From assembly GCF_003515065.1 (NCBI RefSeq), contig NZ_QXGH01000010.1, forward strand, positions 353,164-417,163: 64,000 bases of DNA, given 5' to 3'. The notes under the pieces are model-generated. The model was not told the origin of the DNA, did no database searches, and saw nothing but the letters and a program-made list of their open reading frames with translations. Positions 17,414 to 26,204 of the stretch are shown one piece after another (within the stretch, counting starts at the first letter, position 1; every line of letters starts with the position of its first letter). This stretch comes from Nocardioides immobilis. Lineage in GTDB: Bacteria; Actinomycetota; Actinomycetes; Propionibacteriales; Nocardioidaceae. A program made the position numbers and the translations under genes.

Positions 17414-19198
17414 ATGAAGGTCTCGATCGTCGGCGGAGGTCCAGGTGGCCTCTACCTGGCCAGCCTGATTCGCGAGCGCACACCCGGCGCCAGTGTGGAG
17501 GTCTTCGAGCGGAACGAGCCGGAGGCGACGTACGGCTTCGGGGTCGTGTTCAGCGAGCCCACCTTGCGCAACCTGGTCGCCGGGGATCCCGGCGGCTTCG
17601 ACGCGCTCTTCGCGACCTCGCGCCGCTGGCCAGGCATCGACATTCGGATCAAGGGCCGCAGCTTTCGAGCCGAAGGCAACGGGTTCGCTGCCATCGAGCG
17701 GCGCACCCTGCTTCGTGCGCTGCTCGACCGGGCGCGCGCCGCGGGCGCCGTTGTACACAGCGCTCGCGACGTCGCACCCGGTGACCCTGTGCTCGCCGAC
17801 GCCGACGTCGTCGTCGTGGCAGACGGCAGTAACAGCTTGTGGCGACGCTCCCACGAAGCCACGTTGGGCGCCAGCGTCGAGCAAGCGACCGCGAAGTTCA
17901 TCTGGTTCGGCTCTACCAAGGTCTTCGACGGCATGACATTCCTTTTCGAGAAGAATGCCGACGGCTGGTTCGCGGTCCATGCCTACCCATACAACGATAA
18001 GAGAAGCACCTTCGTGGTGGAGACTGATCAGGCCACGTGGCAACGGTCTGGTCTTGACGCCTTCGACGTAACCCAGCCCCCGGGGCTCTCGGACGAGGGC
18101 AGCGCCGCCTATGTCGAGAGGCTCTTTGCCAAGCACCTCGACGGCGGCCGCATGATCCTCAACAACTCACGTTGGGCGAACTTTCGCACGGTGCGGACCA
18201 ACCGCTGGCGCATCGACGGGCGGACAGTCCTGCTCGGCGATGCTGCGCATACCGCCCACTTCTCCGTCGGTTCCGGAACCAAGATGGCCCTTGAGGACGC
18301 GCTTGAGCTTGCCGGCCAGATCGATGCAGTCGCGGCCGGCAAGGACCTGCAGACCGCACTGGCTGACTATGAGCGGATCCGGCTCGCCGACGTGCGGCGA
18401 ATTCAGAGCCTTGCCCGCCCCAGCCTGTCATGGTGGGAGCACTTCGGTGAGTACGCGACGGCCTTGGCGCCATCTCAGTTCGCCTTCCACTTCCTGACCC
18501 GGAGCGGCCGAGTCGGCCGACGGCGACTGGCCGACGGCGACCCAGGGTTCATCGCCCGAACGGTTGCCGACATCGCCGGCGACCCCTCCCGTGACGGACT
18601 CCGGATGAGCTACCTGCTCGGGTGTGAGCCATTCGTCGATCGGGTCGTCGCACTCGACGCAGGTCAACACGCTGCCACGGTCGACGCCGGCAGGCTGACG
18701 TTGCCCGACCTCCGCGGCGGTGTACCGGCCGGAGGCTACGCCACGGTGGCGTCCGCACCCGGGCTGCCCAAGATCGTCTGGACATGCGCCCCGACGCGTC
18801 TCGACGCGGTCTCTGCGCACGTCTCCGATCTGGTCACGGCGACGGAGCCGAACGCCGTCGTGGTCGTCGAAGCGGCACCGCCCGGTGATGACGCGGGCGG
18901 CTATGCCGAAACGGCGGTGGCTCAGCGCCGAACGAGTGAACTTCTCCGACTGCGCCATGGCCACGCAACCATAGCCGTGCTGGCCGGGCCCGACGCGGAC
19001 CTGGCGGAGTCCTTGGTCCTAGCCGGCCGGGCAGACTTGGTCGCGGTACAGGCATCCGACGTCGACGGCATGCTGATGGTCGGTGACCAGACGTGCGCAG
19101 AGTCCCCGGATCCACCTTTTGACTCTCCGGCGCACGTCGGATCAACGCCGGGAGAGCGGCAGATGCTGACCGCCGACGCTCGCGAGATTCAGCGATGA
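17414..19198 (+). CDS. FAD-dependent salicylyl-CoA 5-hydroxylase-like monooxygenase (SdgC-like) with extra C-terminal domain
   Basis: 594 residues, ATG after AGGAGG. The first about 380 residues are a group A flavoprotein hydroxylase: dinucleotide motif VSIVGGGPGGLYLASLI, the DG motif around VVVADGSNSLWR, and LLGDAAHTAHFSVGSGTKMALEDA for FAD ribityl binding. This block resembles the salicylyl-CoA, anthraniloyl-CoA and benzoyl-CoA-type hydroxylases. The remaining about 210 residues end in HGHATIAVLAGPDADLAESL and VLAGRADLVAVQ, which looks like the end of an old-yellow-enzyme barrel; the flavin and catalytic parts of that barrel are missing. With gentisate dioxygenase opposite, the expected reaction is salicylyl-CoA to gentisyl-CoA. 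The stop overlaps the next start by ATGA. Confidence 0.82.
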   Translation: MKVSIVGGGPGGLYLASLIRERTPGASVEVFERNEPEATYGFGVVFSEPTLRNLVAGDPGGFDALFATSRRWPGIDIRIKGRSFRAEGNGFAAIERRTLLRALLDRARAAGAVVHSARDVAPGDPVLADADVVVVADGSNSLWRRSHEATLGASVEQATAKFIWFGSTKVFDGMTFLFEKNADGWFAVHAYPYNDKRSTFVVETDQATWQRSGLDAFDVTQPPGLSDEGSAAYVERLFAKHLDGGRMILNNSRWANFRTVRTNRWRIDGRTVLLGDAAHTAHFSVGSGTKMALEDALELAGQIDAVAAGKDLQTALADYERIRLADVRRIQSLARPSLSWWEHFGEYATALAPSQFAFHFLTRSGRVGRRRLADGDPGFIARTVADIAGDPSRDGLRMSYLLGCEPFVDRVVALDAGQHAATVDAGRLTLPDLRGGVPAGGYATVASAPGLPKIVWTCAPTRLDAVSAHVSDLVTATEPNAVVVVEAAPPGDDAGGYAETAVAQRRTSELLRLRHGHATIAVLAGPDADLAESLVLAGRADLVAVQASDVDGMLMVGDQTCAESPDPPFDSPAHVGSTPGERQMLTADAREIQR

Positions 19199-21336
19199 GC
19201 CCGGTCGAGCCGCCAGCACAGGCGGAGATGACAAGGCGGGGTCTGACACGGTTGTTTGCTCCGAAGTCGATCGCCGTTGTGGGCGCCTCCGCGGATCCAG
19301 AGAAGGCGGGCGGAGCTCTCATGACGGTATTGGCGGGATTCCCCGGGGCGATCTACCCCATCAACCGGAGCGCGGACATGATTGGCGGCAAGACCGCCTA
19401 CCCTGACGTGGACTCGACGCCGGAGCCCGCCGATCTCGCGATCGTCGCGGTGCCACCGTCGGCAGTGTTGGGTGTCCTCGAACAGAGTGCCCACGCCGGC
19501 GTCGGCGCCGCGGTGATCTGCACCGGCGGATTCGCCGAGGCGGGTGAGGAGGGCGCGGCACTCCAGCACCAGATCCACGAACTCTCTCGTCGGACCGGAT
19601 TGCGCGTCCTCGGCCCCAACACCTCGGGCTTCGTAGCTCCCTGGCAGCTCGTGCACGCAACCTTCATGCCCGGCGTCGCCGAACTACGCCCGGGCCACGT
19701 GGCGATCATCGCCCAGAGCGGCGGCGTCAACCTGGCCGCCTCCTTCATGACCGCACAGCGTGGCCTCGGGCTGAGCCTGGCGGTTGGTATCGGCAACGCC
19801 GTCGATGTCGACTTCGCCGATGTCCTCGACCACGTCGCGTCCGACCCGACCACACACGCCGTCGCGCTTCACCTCGAGGGAGTCGCAGACGGTCGACGCC
19901 TGATGGCGGCGATTCGCCGTACCGCAGCCATAAAACCCGTCGTGGCCATGAAGGTAGGCCGATCCGACATCGGTGAGTTCGCGCAGTCCCACACCGGCGC
20001 GATGGTCGGAGATTGGGCCGTGGCCAAGGCCGCCCTGGAACAGGCAGGCGCCGTGGTCGTCGAGAACCTCACCGACCTGGTCGATGCCGTCGCCGTCCTG
20101 TCGACCACCCGCATGCGGCCCGGCGCCCGGTCGGGCATAGGCATCGTGACCGGCCAGGCAGGTCCCGGTCTGATCATCACCGACGCGCTGGCCGCGGCTG
20201 GCATCGATGTGCCCGCACTCTTGCCCGAGACGAAGTCGGTCATCGAGTCACTGCTACCGCCGCTGACCTATCAGGCGAATCCGGTGGACACCGGCCGGCC
20301 CGGAGAGACTTTCGTCGAGATCCTGCAGGCGGTCGGCAACGACCCTGGCATCGACGGCATGATCGTCTACGCGCTCCAGGAGCACGGCACTCGCGACCTT
20401 GTCGAGACCCTCGAACGCGACGCCCACTCGCTGCCTCCCACCGTTTTCGTGACCGGCGGCCCCGGAGCCGAGATTGCCTCGCAGCGCGCCCAGTTGGCAG
20501 ACAAGGGCATCTGGACGGTCGACGCCCCGGATCGCGGCGCTTTCGCCATGGACTGCCTCGTGACCGACGCCCGCGTCCGGCACCTGCACGCGGCAGCCGT
20601 TGACGAGCACGCGGGCGATCAGAGCACGAACCGCCCAGGCGCCGAGGAAGCCGCGATGCAGATCGAGGGACTCACCGGACACGGCAACCTCGACGAGGCT
20701 CAGGGCAAGGCAGTGCTGCAGGCCATCGGATTCGCCACACCCAGACGGGTGGTCTGCGATGAGACCACCGACGTCGAAGCCGCGTTCGTTCGGCTTGCGA
20801 AGCCAGTCGTGGTCAAGCTCCTCGATGCCGAAGTGACCCACAAGAGCGCCGTCGGCGGCGTCCACCTCAACGTATCTACTGAAGCCGACTTGCAGGTTGC
20901 ACTGGCGGCAACCGGCGCCGCGACCTCTGGTACCCCGCGATGGCTGGTCGAGGAGCAGGTGGGCGACGGTGTCGAACTCATCCTCGGCGGTGTGCGCGAC
21001 GGCTCATTCGGCGCCACCGTCGCCCTCGGCGCCGGTGGCACCGGCGTCGAATGGGGACAGCCACCGATCGTCCGGACCGCCCCTCTCACGCGGGCTGGCG
21101 CGGAGGAAGCGGTCGCGTCCATGCCGCCCGCGCTCCTGGATGCCATGGGGCCTTCGGCCGTCAAAGAGTTGGCCGATCTCGTCCACCGGCTTGGAGCCCT
21201 CTTGGCAACGCACCCGGAAGTACGAGAGATCGATGTCAACCCGCTCCGCTCGACCGACCAAGGACTCGTCGCACTCGACGCCGTCATCGTCCTGGACGAT
21301 GCGACCGGAGCCGGCCCAGAAAGGAACCAGCCATGA
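19195..21336 (+). CDS. Acyl-CoA synthetase, NDP-forming (acetate-CoA ligase ADP-forming family)
   Basis: 713 residues combining the alpha and beta parts of ADP-forming acyl-CoA synthetases. The CoA-binding domain begins LFAPKSIAVVGASADPEKAGG, the ligase domain carries VAIIAQSGGVNLAASF and the phosphohistidine-loop region MKVGRSDIGEFAQSHTGAMVGD, and the C-terminal ATP-grasp domain has PVVVKLLDAEVTHKSAVGGV and ends with EIDVNPLRSTDQGLVALDAV. Such enzymes interconvert acyl-CoA + ADP + Pi with acid + ATP + CoA. It is coupled to the hydroxylase and to the FAH gene by ATGA overlaps. It might use salicylate as SdgB-type partner, or recover ATP from gentisyl-CoA; sequence alone does not decide. Confidence 0.85.
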   Translation: MSPVEPPAQAEMTRRGLTRLFAPKSIAVVGASADPEKAGGALMTVLAGFPGAIYPINRSADMIGGKTAYPDVDSTPEPADLAIVAVPPSAVLGVLEQSAHAGVGAAVICTGGFAEAGEEGAALQHQIHELSRRTGLRVLGPNTSGFVAPWQLVHATFMPGVAELRPGHVAIIAQSGGVNLAASFMTAQRGLGLSLAVGIGNAVDVDFADVLDHVASDPTTHAVALHLEGVADGRRLMAAIRRTAAIKPVVAMKVGRSDIGEFAQSHTGAMVGDWAVAKAALEQAGAVVVENLTDLVDAVAVLSTTRMRPGARSGIGIVTGQAGPGLIITDALAAAGIDVPALLPETKSVIESLLPPLTYQANPVDTGRPGETFVEILQAVGNDPGIDGMIVYALQEHGTRDLVETLERDAHSLPPTVFVTGGPGAEIASQRAQLADKGIWTVDAPDRGAFAMDCLVTDARVRHLHAAAVDEHAGDQSTNRPGAEEAAMQIEGLTGHGNLDEAQGKAVLQAIGFATPRRVVCDETTDVEAAFVRLAKPVVVKLLDAEVTHKSAVGGVHLNVSTEADLQVALAATGAATSGTPRWLVEEQVGDGVELILGGVRDGSFGATVALGAGGTGVEWGQPPIVRTAPLTRAGAEEAVASMPPALLDAMGPSAVKELADLVHRLGALLATHPEVREIDVNPLRSTDQGLVALDAVIVLDDATGAGPERNQP

Positions 21337-22262
21337 GGCTTGCCCACTTCACCGATCGACGCGCTGACCGCCGTGACGGCCATGCCGAGCATTTACTCGG
21401 GGTCGTCGTCGGCGACGACATTCTGGATATCACTCACTTGGTACCGGGGGAAGGCGGCCGAGGCTTCCCACTCCAGCGACTGATCGAGCACCTCGAGAAC
21501 GGTGGCGTTGTCGAGCTCGACCCCACCGCCCCAAGTCGCCATCTGAGCGAGGTTCAGTTGCTCTCCCCGCTCCCGCTCCCGCCGAAGATCCTTGCGGCCC
21601 CGGTCAACTACCTCGACCACAAGGCGGAGATGCACGTGGAGCACACGGTCGCCGACCTGGGCATCTTCCTCAAGGCGCGCACCAGCGTGATCGGACCCGA
21701 CCAGGACGTTGTGCTGCCCTATACCGACAGGCGTTTCGACCAAGAGGCCGAGCTCGGTGTCGTGATCGGCCGACACGCCCGCCACCTCTCCGTGGAATCC
21801 GCGATGGACGCGGTCTTCGGCTTCACCTGTGTGCTCGATATGAGCCTGCGCTCCACCGAGGATCGCTCGACGCGCAAGTCCTTCGACACCTTCACGCCGA
21901 TCGGACCATGGATCGTGACCAAGGACGAGGTCGGCGACCCCGCGGGCTTAAACCTGTGGTGTCGCGTGAATGGCGTCGAGCGGCAATCGACAAGCCTCGC
22001 CGACCTGATCTTCGACGTACCGACGTTGGTGGCCTACGCGAGCTCGGTCATGACCCTCGAACCCGGCGATGTCATCGCAACCGGAACTCCTGCCGGCGTC
22101 GCTCCCGTCGGCGACGGGGACACTATCGAGATGGGCATCGAGGGCATCGGTACGCTGAAAGTGAGGGTCACTGCGCACGGTGCCGTCAGGTACGAGGACC
22201 GCACCGGGGCGCATCTCGATCCCAGCCGCATCGCCTCGACTCACACGCGGGCCGGCCGGTAG
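21333..22262 (+). CDS. Fumarylacetoacetate hydrolase family protein (fumarylpyruvate hydrolase candidate)
   Basis: 309 residues from ATG 21333, overlapping the synthetase stop. FAH-superfamily signatures are ILAAPVNYLDHKAEM, FLKARTSVIGPDQDVVLP, the metal-binding DQEAELGVVIGRHARH stretch, GFTCVLDMSLRS, FDTFTPIGPWIV and VIATGTPAGVAPVGDGDTIE. In the gentisate pathway this family splits fumarylpyruvate (or maleylpyruvate) into fumarate (or maleate) and pyruvate. The operon context with gentisate dioxygenase supports that role. Confidence 0.88.
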   Translation: MRLAHFTDRRADRRDGHAEHLLGVVVGDDILDITHLVPGEGGRGFPLQRLIEHLENGGVVELDPTAPSRHLSEVQLLSPLPLPPKILAAPVNYLDHKAEMHVEHTVADLGIFLKARTSVIGPDQDVVLPYTDRRFDQEAELGVVIGRHARHLSVESAMDAVFGFTCVLDMSLRSTEDRSTRKSFDTFTPIGPWIVTKDEVGDPAGLNLWCRVNGVERQSTSLADLIFDVPTLVAYASSVMTLEPGDVIATGTPAGVAPVGDGDTIEMGIEGIGTLKVRVTAHGAVRYEDRTGAHLDPSRIASTHTRAGR

Positions 22263-22439
22263 GCGTTCGGCCAGCGAGACGCGTGGCGTGGTTTCTGGCA
22301 CTTGTGACGTGCGGACGGCAGTTGATCGCGCTTGAGCCCGGACTCACCGATGATTCGATCCGGTCGGATTCGGTGAGCGCGCCGGAACAAGCGAAAGCCC
22401 TTGCGGGCCGAAGGGCATCCGTCGAGTGCAACCCTCCAG

Positions 22440-23595
22440 TTTGCGCGCGACGTCGGCGATGTTCGACGACCCCGAATCTAGTGTCGTCGGCGGGCTTGGT
22501 GCCGGTCGTCGTGCTGGCCGACCGAGCGAGGTTGCGCATGTTGCCGTTGAGCACCTGACGGTGCCGACCGACATGGCGCGAACAATGGCGCGAACGCCGG
22601 GCTGAGGGTCTACTCGCTGGTCGCGGGGATGGCCGCGGGAGCCGATTCGATGGACGACATGGCGGTGCTTCGGCATGGCGGGATGGGCAGGTCTTTCGCC
22701 CGGTCCTACGCGCCCTCGACGTTGGCATCGTTCCTGCGGGGGTTGACTTTCGGGCATATCCGTCACCTCGACGCGGTCGCCTCGAGGTTCCTGCGCGCGC
22801 GGCGGACCAGCCTGGTTGGCACCGAGATATCCATGCGCGCCGATGACCAACAGGGCGGGTACACGTGGGTCGACGTGGACGACACCGCGGTCGAGGTCCC
22901 AGGTCGCGCCAAGCAGGACACCGGGCTTGGCTACAACAGAATCCGTTGCCTGAACGCGCTGCTTGCCACGCTCACGACAACCTTCTCGCCGGTGATCTTG
23001 GCGCAGCGGCTGCGCAGGGGGCAGTGCAACTCCTCCCTTGCGCGAAGCGGCTGGTCGGCGACGCGACCAAGACTGCCCGCCAGTTCCCTGGCTCCGGGGC
23101 GCGGATTCTGTGCGAATGGACGCGGCGTTCTTCGGCCGCGGACCGGTCCACGCCGCGTTGAACGGCGGCGCCGGGTGTCGGTGACTGTCTGGATGAACGC
23201 CCAGATCAATCGCGATCGCCGCCATCACCGACGACGCGTGGACCACCATCGAGTACACCGACGCGATCGTTGATGAAGCCACCGGACGCTAGATCCGGCC
23301 CGGAACCTGCTCGGCCCTCTGCTGTGCGGCAAATGCGGTGCACGAGATCTCAATACCTCGGCGCGCGAGGCTAATAGTGCGACGGATCCCGGACCTGGAC
23401 GTCAACAGGCACCGCTCCGCCGGCCAGGACGCCCCTATTCGACCTGCGGCGGTTCCACGCGTTCTTCACCCACGGCGACCCCGCCATCCTCGACACCGTC
23501 GCAGCGGACCAGACCCACCGCGGTCCGGCGATCATCGAGCAGGTCCACGCGGACCTGAACCCCGCGCTCGCGCACCTTCCGTCCGGGTGTCAGCA
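22440..23595 (+). pseudogene. IS1380-family transposase, heavily decayed
   Basis: Blocks of an IS1380-type DDE transposase lie in successive frames: FDDPESSVV near 22455 with LVSSAGLVPVVVLADRA in another frame, VAEHLTVPTD shortly after, LVAGMAAGADSMDDMAVLRHGG and APSTLASFLRGLTFGHIRHLDAVASRFL at 22620-22800, YTWVDVDDTAVEVPGRAKQDTG with a catalytic Asp near 22860, VSVTVWMNAQI near 23175, and the C-terminal LFDLRRFHAFFTH plus GPAIIEQVHADLNPALAHLPSG at 23440-23590. Several frameshifts and a damaged stretch at 23290-23340 make it non-functional. Confidence 0.8.
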
Positions 23596-23644
23596 ACGCT
23601 CGAATCTGAGGCCGATCCGGCGCCTTGGTTTCCAGGAGTCATCG

Positions 23645-23765
23645 CAACCTCTGGGTAGGTGCGGACGTTAGCAGTGCATTGAACAGCTCGACTGGCGCGC
23701 GTCGCCGAGGATGAGTCGCGGGCGGCCGTTGAGCTCGTTCTCGACCTCAATGCGACGCATCACCC
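23645..23765 (-). pseudogene. IS30-family transposase C-terminal scrap
   Basis: The minus strand reads ENELNGRPRLILGD, the end of IS30-type transposases, followed after a frameshift by a trace of ELFNALLTSAPTQRLR. Only the last 40 or so residues remain. Confidence 0.5.
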
Positions 23766-24285
23766 TGCACCTACCCGAGACCGGCCCTGGGAGGCTGCCT
23801 GGACCCAGCTGATCACCGGGCCGCGGACCCATCGTCCAGCCGCAGCGTCCAGACCACCCAGCCGTCACCGACGGCCCGCCCCTGAAGTGGAACGCTTTGG
23901 CAGCATGGCCAGGCGCTACGCCTTAGCTGCGGGGGCATGCGGGAGTGGGGGCGTGGTCTGATCGGGCCGAGGGCCGCCGACGTCGGCGGGCGCTGGACCT
24001 GGGCACGACGTAGATGCTCCTCCGGGTCGCCGTCCCCTGGTGATTGCCCAACTTCGAGGCCCGACGGTGCGGCAGGTGCCCGGGACCGCCACGGCGTCGG
24101 GCCACATGCGCGCGTTCGACCATTTGGTGGCTTGATGACCACGCAGTGCTCCACGAGCGCCGGTCACTGGTGCGCTACGAAACCTTCTGTGCCCTGGACG
24201 CGTGGTCGCCCCGGGGCGACCGCTGCCGGATCGGGCGCGTTCGTAAAACCGCCGGGCACAGCCTGCCTGTCCCGGCCAGGATGAC
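23766..24285. other. Region with no supported gene
   Basis: About 520 bp between the IS30 scrap and the end of the aryl-AMP ligase. Open frames exist on both strands without recognisable domains. It is most likely decayed insertion-sequence flanks. Confidence 0.4.
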
Positions 24286-26025
24286 TCAACGGTCGGTCAG
24301 AGGAGCCGGATCCCCTCCTTGGCGCGACGTGCGGGAATGATCCGGACCGATTGGAGACTGGCCGGCGACCATGCGCCGCACCTCGCTCTTGTCGATCTTC
24401 CCGACCTTGGTGAGTGGTAGACCGGGCACGACGAGGAGGAGTTCGGGAGTCTTGAAGCGGGCAACCTTGCGGGCCTCGAAATGCTGGGCGACCGCCTCGA
24501 TCGTCAAGTCTGGCAGGTCGCGAGCTGTGACGACAACTGCGGCAATCTTCTCGCCAAGCTCCGGGTCAGGCGCGGCGACGACGGCGACCTGCTCCACCCC
24601 CGGCAGGGCATACATGATGTTCTCGATCTCCTCTGCCGAGATCTTCTCACCTGCGCGGTTGATGACGTCCTTGAGCCGGCCCTCGACGACGAGGTTGCCC
24701 GTGGGGTGGACGCGGACCAGGTCCCCGGAGCGGTACCAGCCACCCGGGGCAAAGGCTCGTCGGTTGTGCTCCTCTGCGCGCCAGTAGCCACGGATGGTGT
24801 AAGGGCCCCGAGTCCACAGCTCACCAACCTCGCCAGCGGGCACGTCAGCGCCCTCCGAGTCGACGACCCGGACCTCGTCCCCCGGGCTGATGGGTCGTCC
24901 CTGCGTCTGCCAGGCCACCTCCGGAGGATCGGTTAGCCGGGTGTAGTTGATCAGCCCTTCGGCCATCCCGAGTGCCTGCTGGAGGCGGACCCCGAGGCCG
25001 GGCTCGAGACGGCGAGCCACCTCCTCCGCGAGTCGGGCACCGCCGACCTGGAGAACGCGGAGGGAGGGCACGTCGGTTCCGGTTGAGACGGCGTAATCAA
25101 GCCAGCGTTGCGCCACTGCCGGAACCGCGGCTGCGTGAGTCACTCCGTGCTTGTTCATCGACGCGAATGCCGCCTCCGGCTCGGGCGACGGGTTGAGGAC
25201 CGCGGTACCACCGGCTTCGAGTACGCCGAGCACGCCTGGGCAGCCCAAGCCGAAGTTGTGGGCGACTGGAATGCTCGCCAGGAAGACTGTGGAGCTGTCC
25301 CACGCGCAGGCCTCGCCGCTCGCGCGCAGGTTGTACACGTAGTCGTCGTGGGTGCGCGGGATCAGCTTCGGGGTGCCGGTGGTGCCTCCGGACAACAGTA
25401 GGAGGGCGACTGCGGACGGCGCTGGATGCGCAAGGCCGGTGATCTCCGAGGAGGTCGATGCCAGCTGCGAGAGATCAACCGCGTAGTCCGGAACCTCGCT
25501 GATGGGCTCGGGAGCAGCGACCAGCAGGTGCCGAAGTGACGGGACGTCGCCCACGAGGCGCGCGCCCATCTCGGCCAGGTCGCGACCGCGGTGCCGACGG
25601 GGTACGACGAGCGCGCGAGCCTGACTACGAGTCGCAAGGTCGGCCAGCTCCGACTCACCGTGACTCGGCAGGGAGAGCACCGGCACTACACCAAGACGCG
25701 TGCACGCCAGGACCATGGTCACGATCTCCAAGCCGTTCGGAAGATGAACGAGCACACGGTCGCCGAAGTCTCCTCCGCGCAACCCCAGTTGCGCGAGACC
25801 GCCAGCCAGGGCCTCGACCTGCTGCGCGAGCTCGGCGTAACTGAGCGATCGCTCGCCGTCGATCAGGGCGGGATGCGGCGGGGCGTTGCGTGCCCATTGC
25901 GCCGGGAGGGATCCGATCGGCACCCCAGCCCACCATCCGCGGTCGCGGTATTCCCTTTCTTCGTCTTCTGGCCAGGGCACGCATCCGGTGCTGACCGGCT
26001 CCACAACGACAGGGCCAACAGGCAT
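24286..26025 (-). CDS. Aryl-AMP ligase, DhbE/EntE-like (salicylate-activating candidate, SdgA-like)
   Basis: 579 residues of the ANL superfamily. It is nearest in text to 2,3-dihydroxybenzoate/salicylate-AMP ligases: PWPEDEEREYRDRGWWAGVPIG at the N-terminus, then the AMP motif LLLLSGGTTGTPKLIPRTHDDYVYN. Further on come ASIPVAHNFGLGCPGVLGVLEAGG, QQALGMAEGLINYTRL, YRSGDLVRVHPTGNLVVEGRLKDVINRAGEKISAEEIEN and the catalytic-Lys region LPLTKVGKIDKSEVRR. It should adenylate an ortho-hydroxylated benzoate. It is divergent from an aromatic-acid transporter, and the intervening promoter shares the 37-bp palindrome with the gentisate promoter. This supports salicylate as the shared substrate. Confidence 0.87.
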   Translation of the reverse strand: MPVGPVVVEPVSTGCVPWPEDEEREYRDRGWWAGVPIGSLPAQWARNAPPHPALIDGERSLSYAELAQQVEALAGGLAQLGLRGGDFGDRVLVHLPNGLEIVTMVLACTRLGVVPVLSLPSHGESELADLATRSQARALVVPRRHRGRDLAEMGARLVGDVPSLRHLLVAAPEPISEVPDYAVDLSQLASTSSEITGLAHPAPSAVALLLLSGGTTGTPKLIPRTHDDYVYNLRASGEACAWDSSTVFLASIPVAHNFGLGCPGVLGVLEAGGTAVLNPSPEPEAAFASMNKHGVTHAAAVPAVAQRWLDYAVSTGTDVPSLRVLQVGGARLAEEVARRLEPGLGVRLQQALGMAEGLINYTRLTDPPEVAWQTQGRPISPGDEVRVVDSEGADVPAGEVGELWTRGPYTIRGYWRAEEHNRRAFAPGGWYRSGDLVRVHPTGNLVVEGRLKDVINRAGEKISAEEIENIMYALPGVEQVAVVAAPDPELGEKIAAVVVTARDLPDLTIEAVAQHFEARKVARFKTPELLLVVPGLPLTKVGKIDKSEVRRMVAGQSPIGPDHSRTSRQGGDPAPLTDR

Positions 26026-26084
26026 CTCAACAGTGTCCTCTCATCATGGGCGCGGTGCTCGGGGGACCACCGGACCGAACAATC

Positions 26085-26121
26085 GAAACAAAATCTTGAC
26101 GATAGGTCAAGCATGTGTTTC
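26085..26121. promoter_or_regulatory. 37-bp two-tier palindrome in the ligase/transporter divergent promoter
   Basis: GAAACA (26085-26090), CTTGAC (26095-26100), GTCAAG (26106-26111) and TGTTTC (26116-26121), with spacers 4, 5 and 4: the same plan as 17342-17378. Both copies are followed by GCTTT on the + side. Confidence 0.78.
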
Positions 26122-26204
26122 GCTTTTGTGAAAGCGGTGACCCACGTCACGAACCGCAGCGTGGCGCCATCCATTCGGAGCCCAACCCGCAAACGAGGAT
26201 CAAC

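Noticed and set aside
23300..23345. Possible serine-recombinase zinc ribbon (RNLLGPLLCGKCGARDL)
   Set aside because: Only about 17 residues inside a decayed IS1380 copy; too short to call a separate gene remnant.
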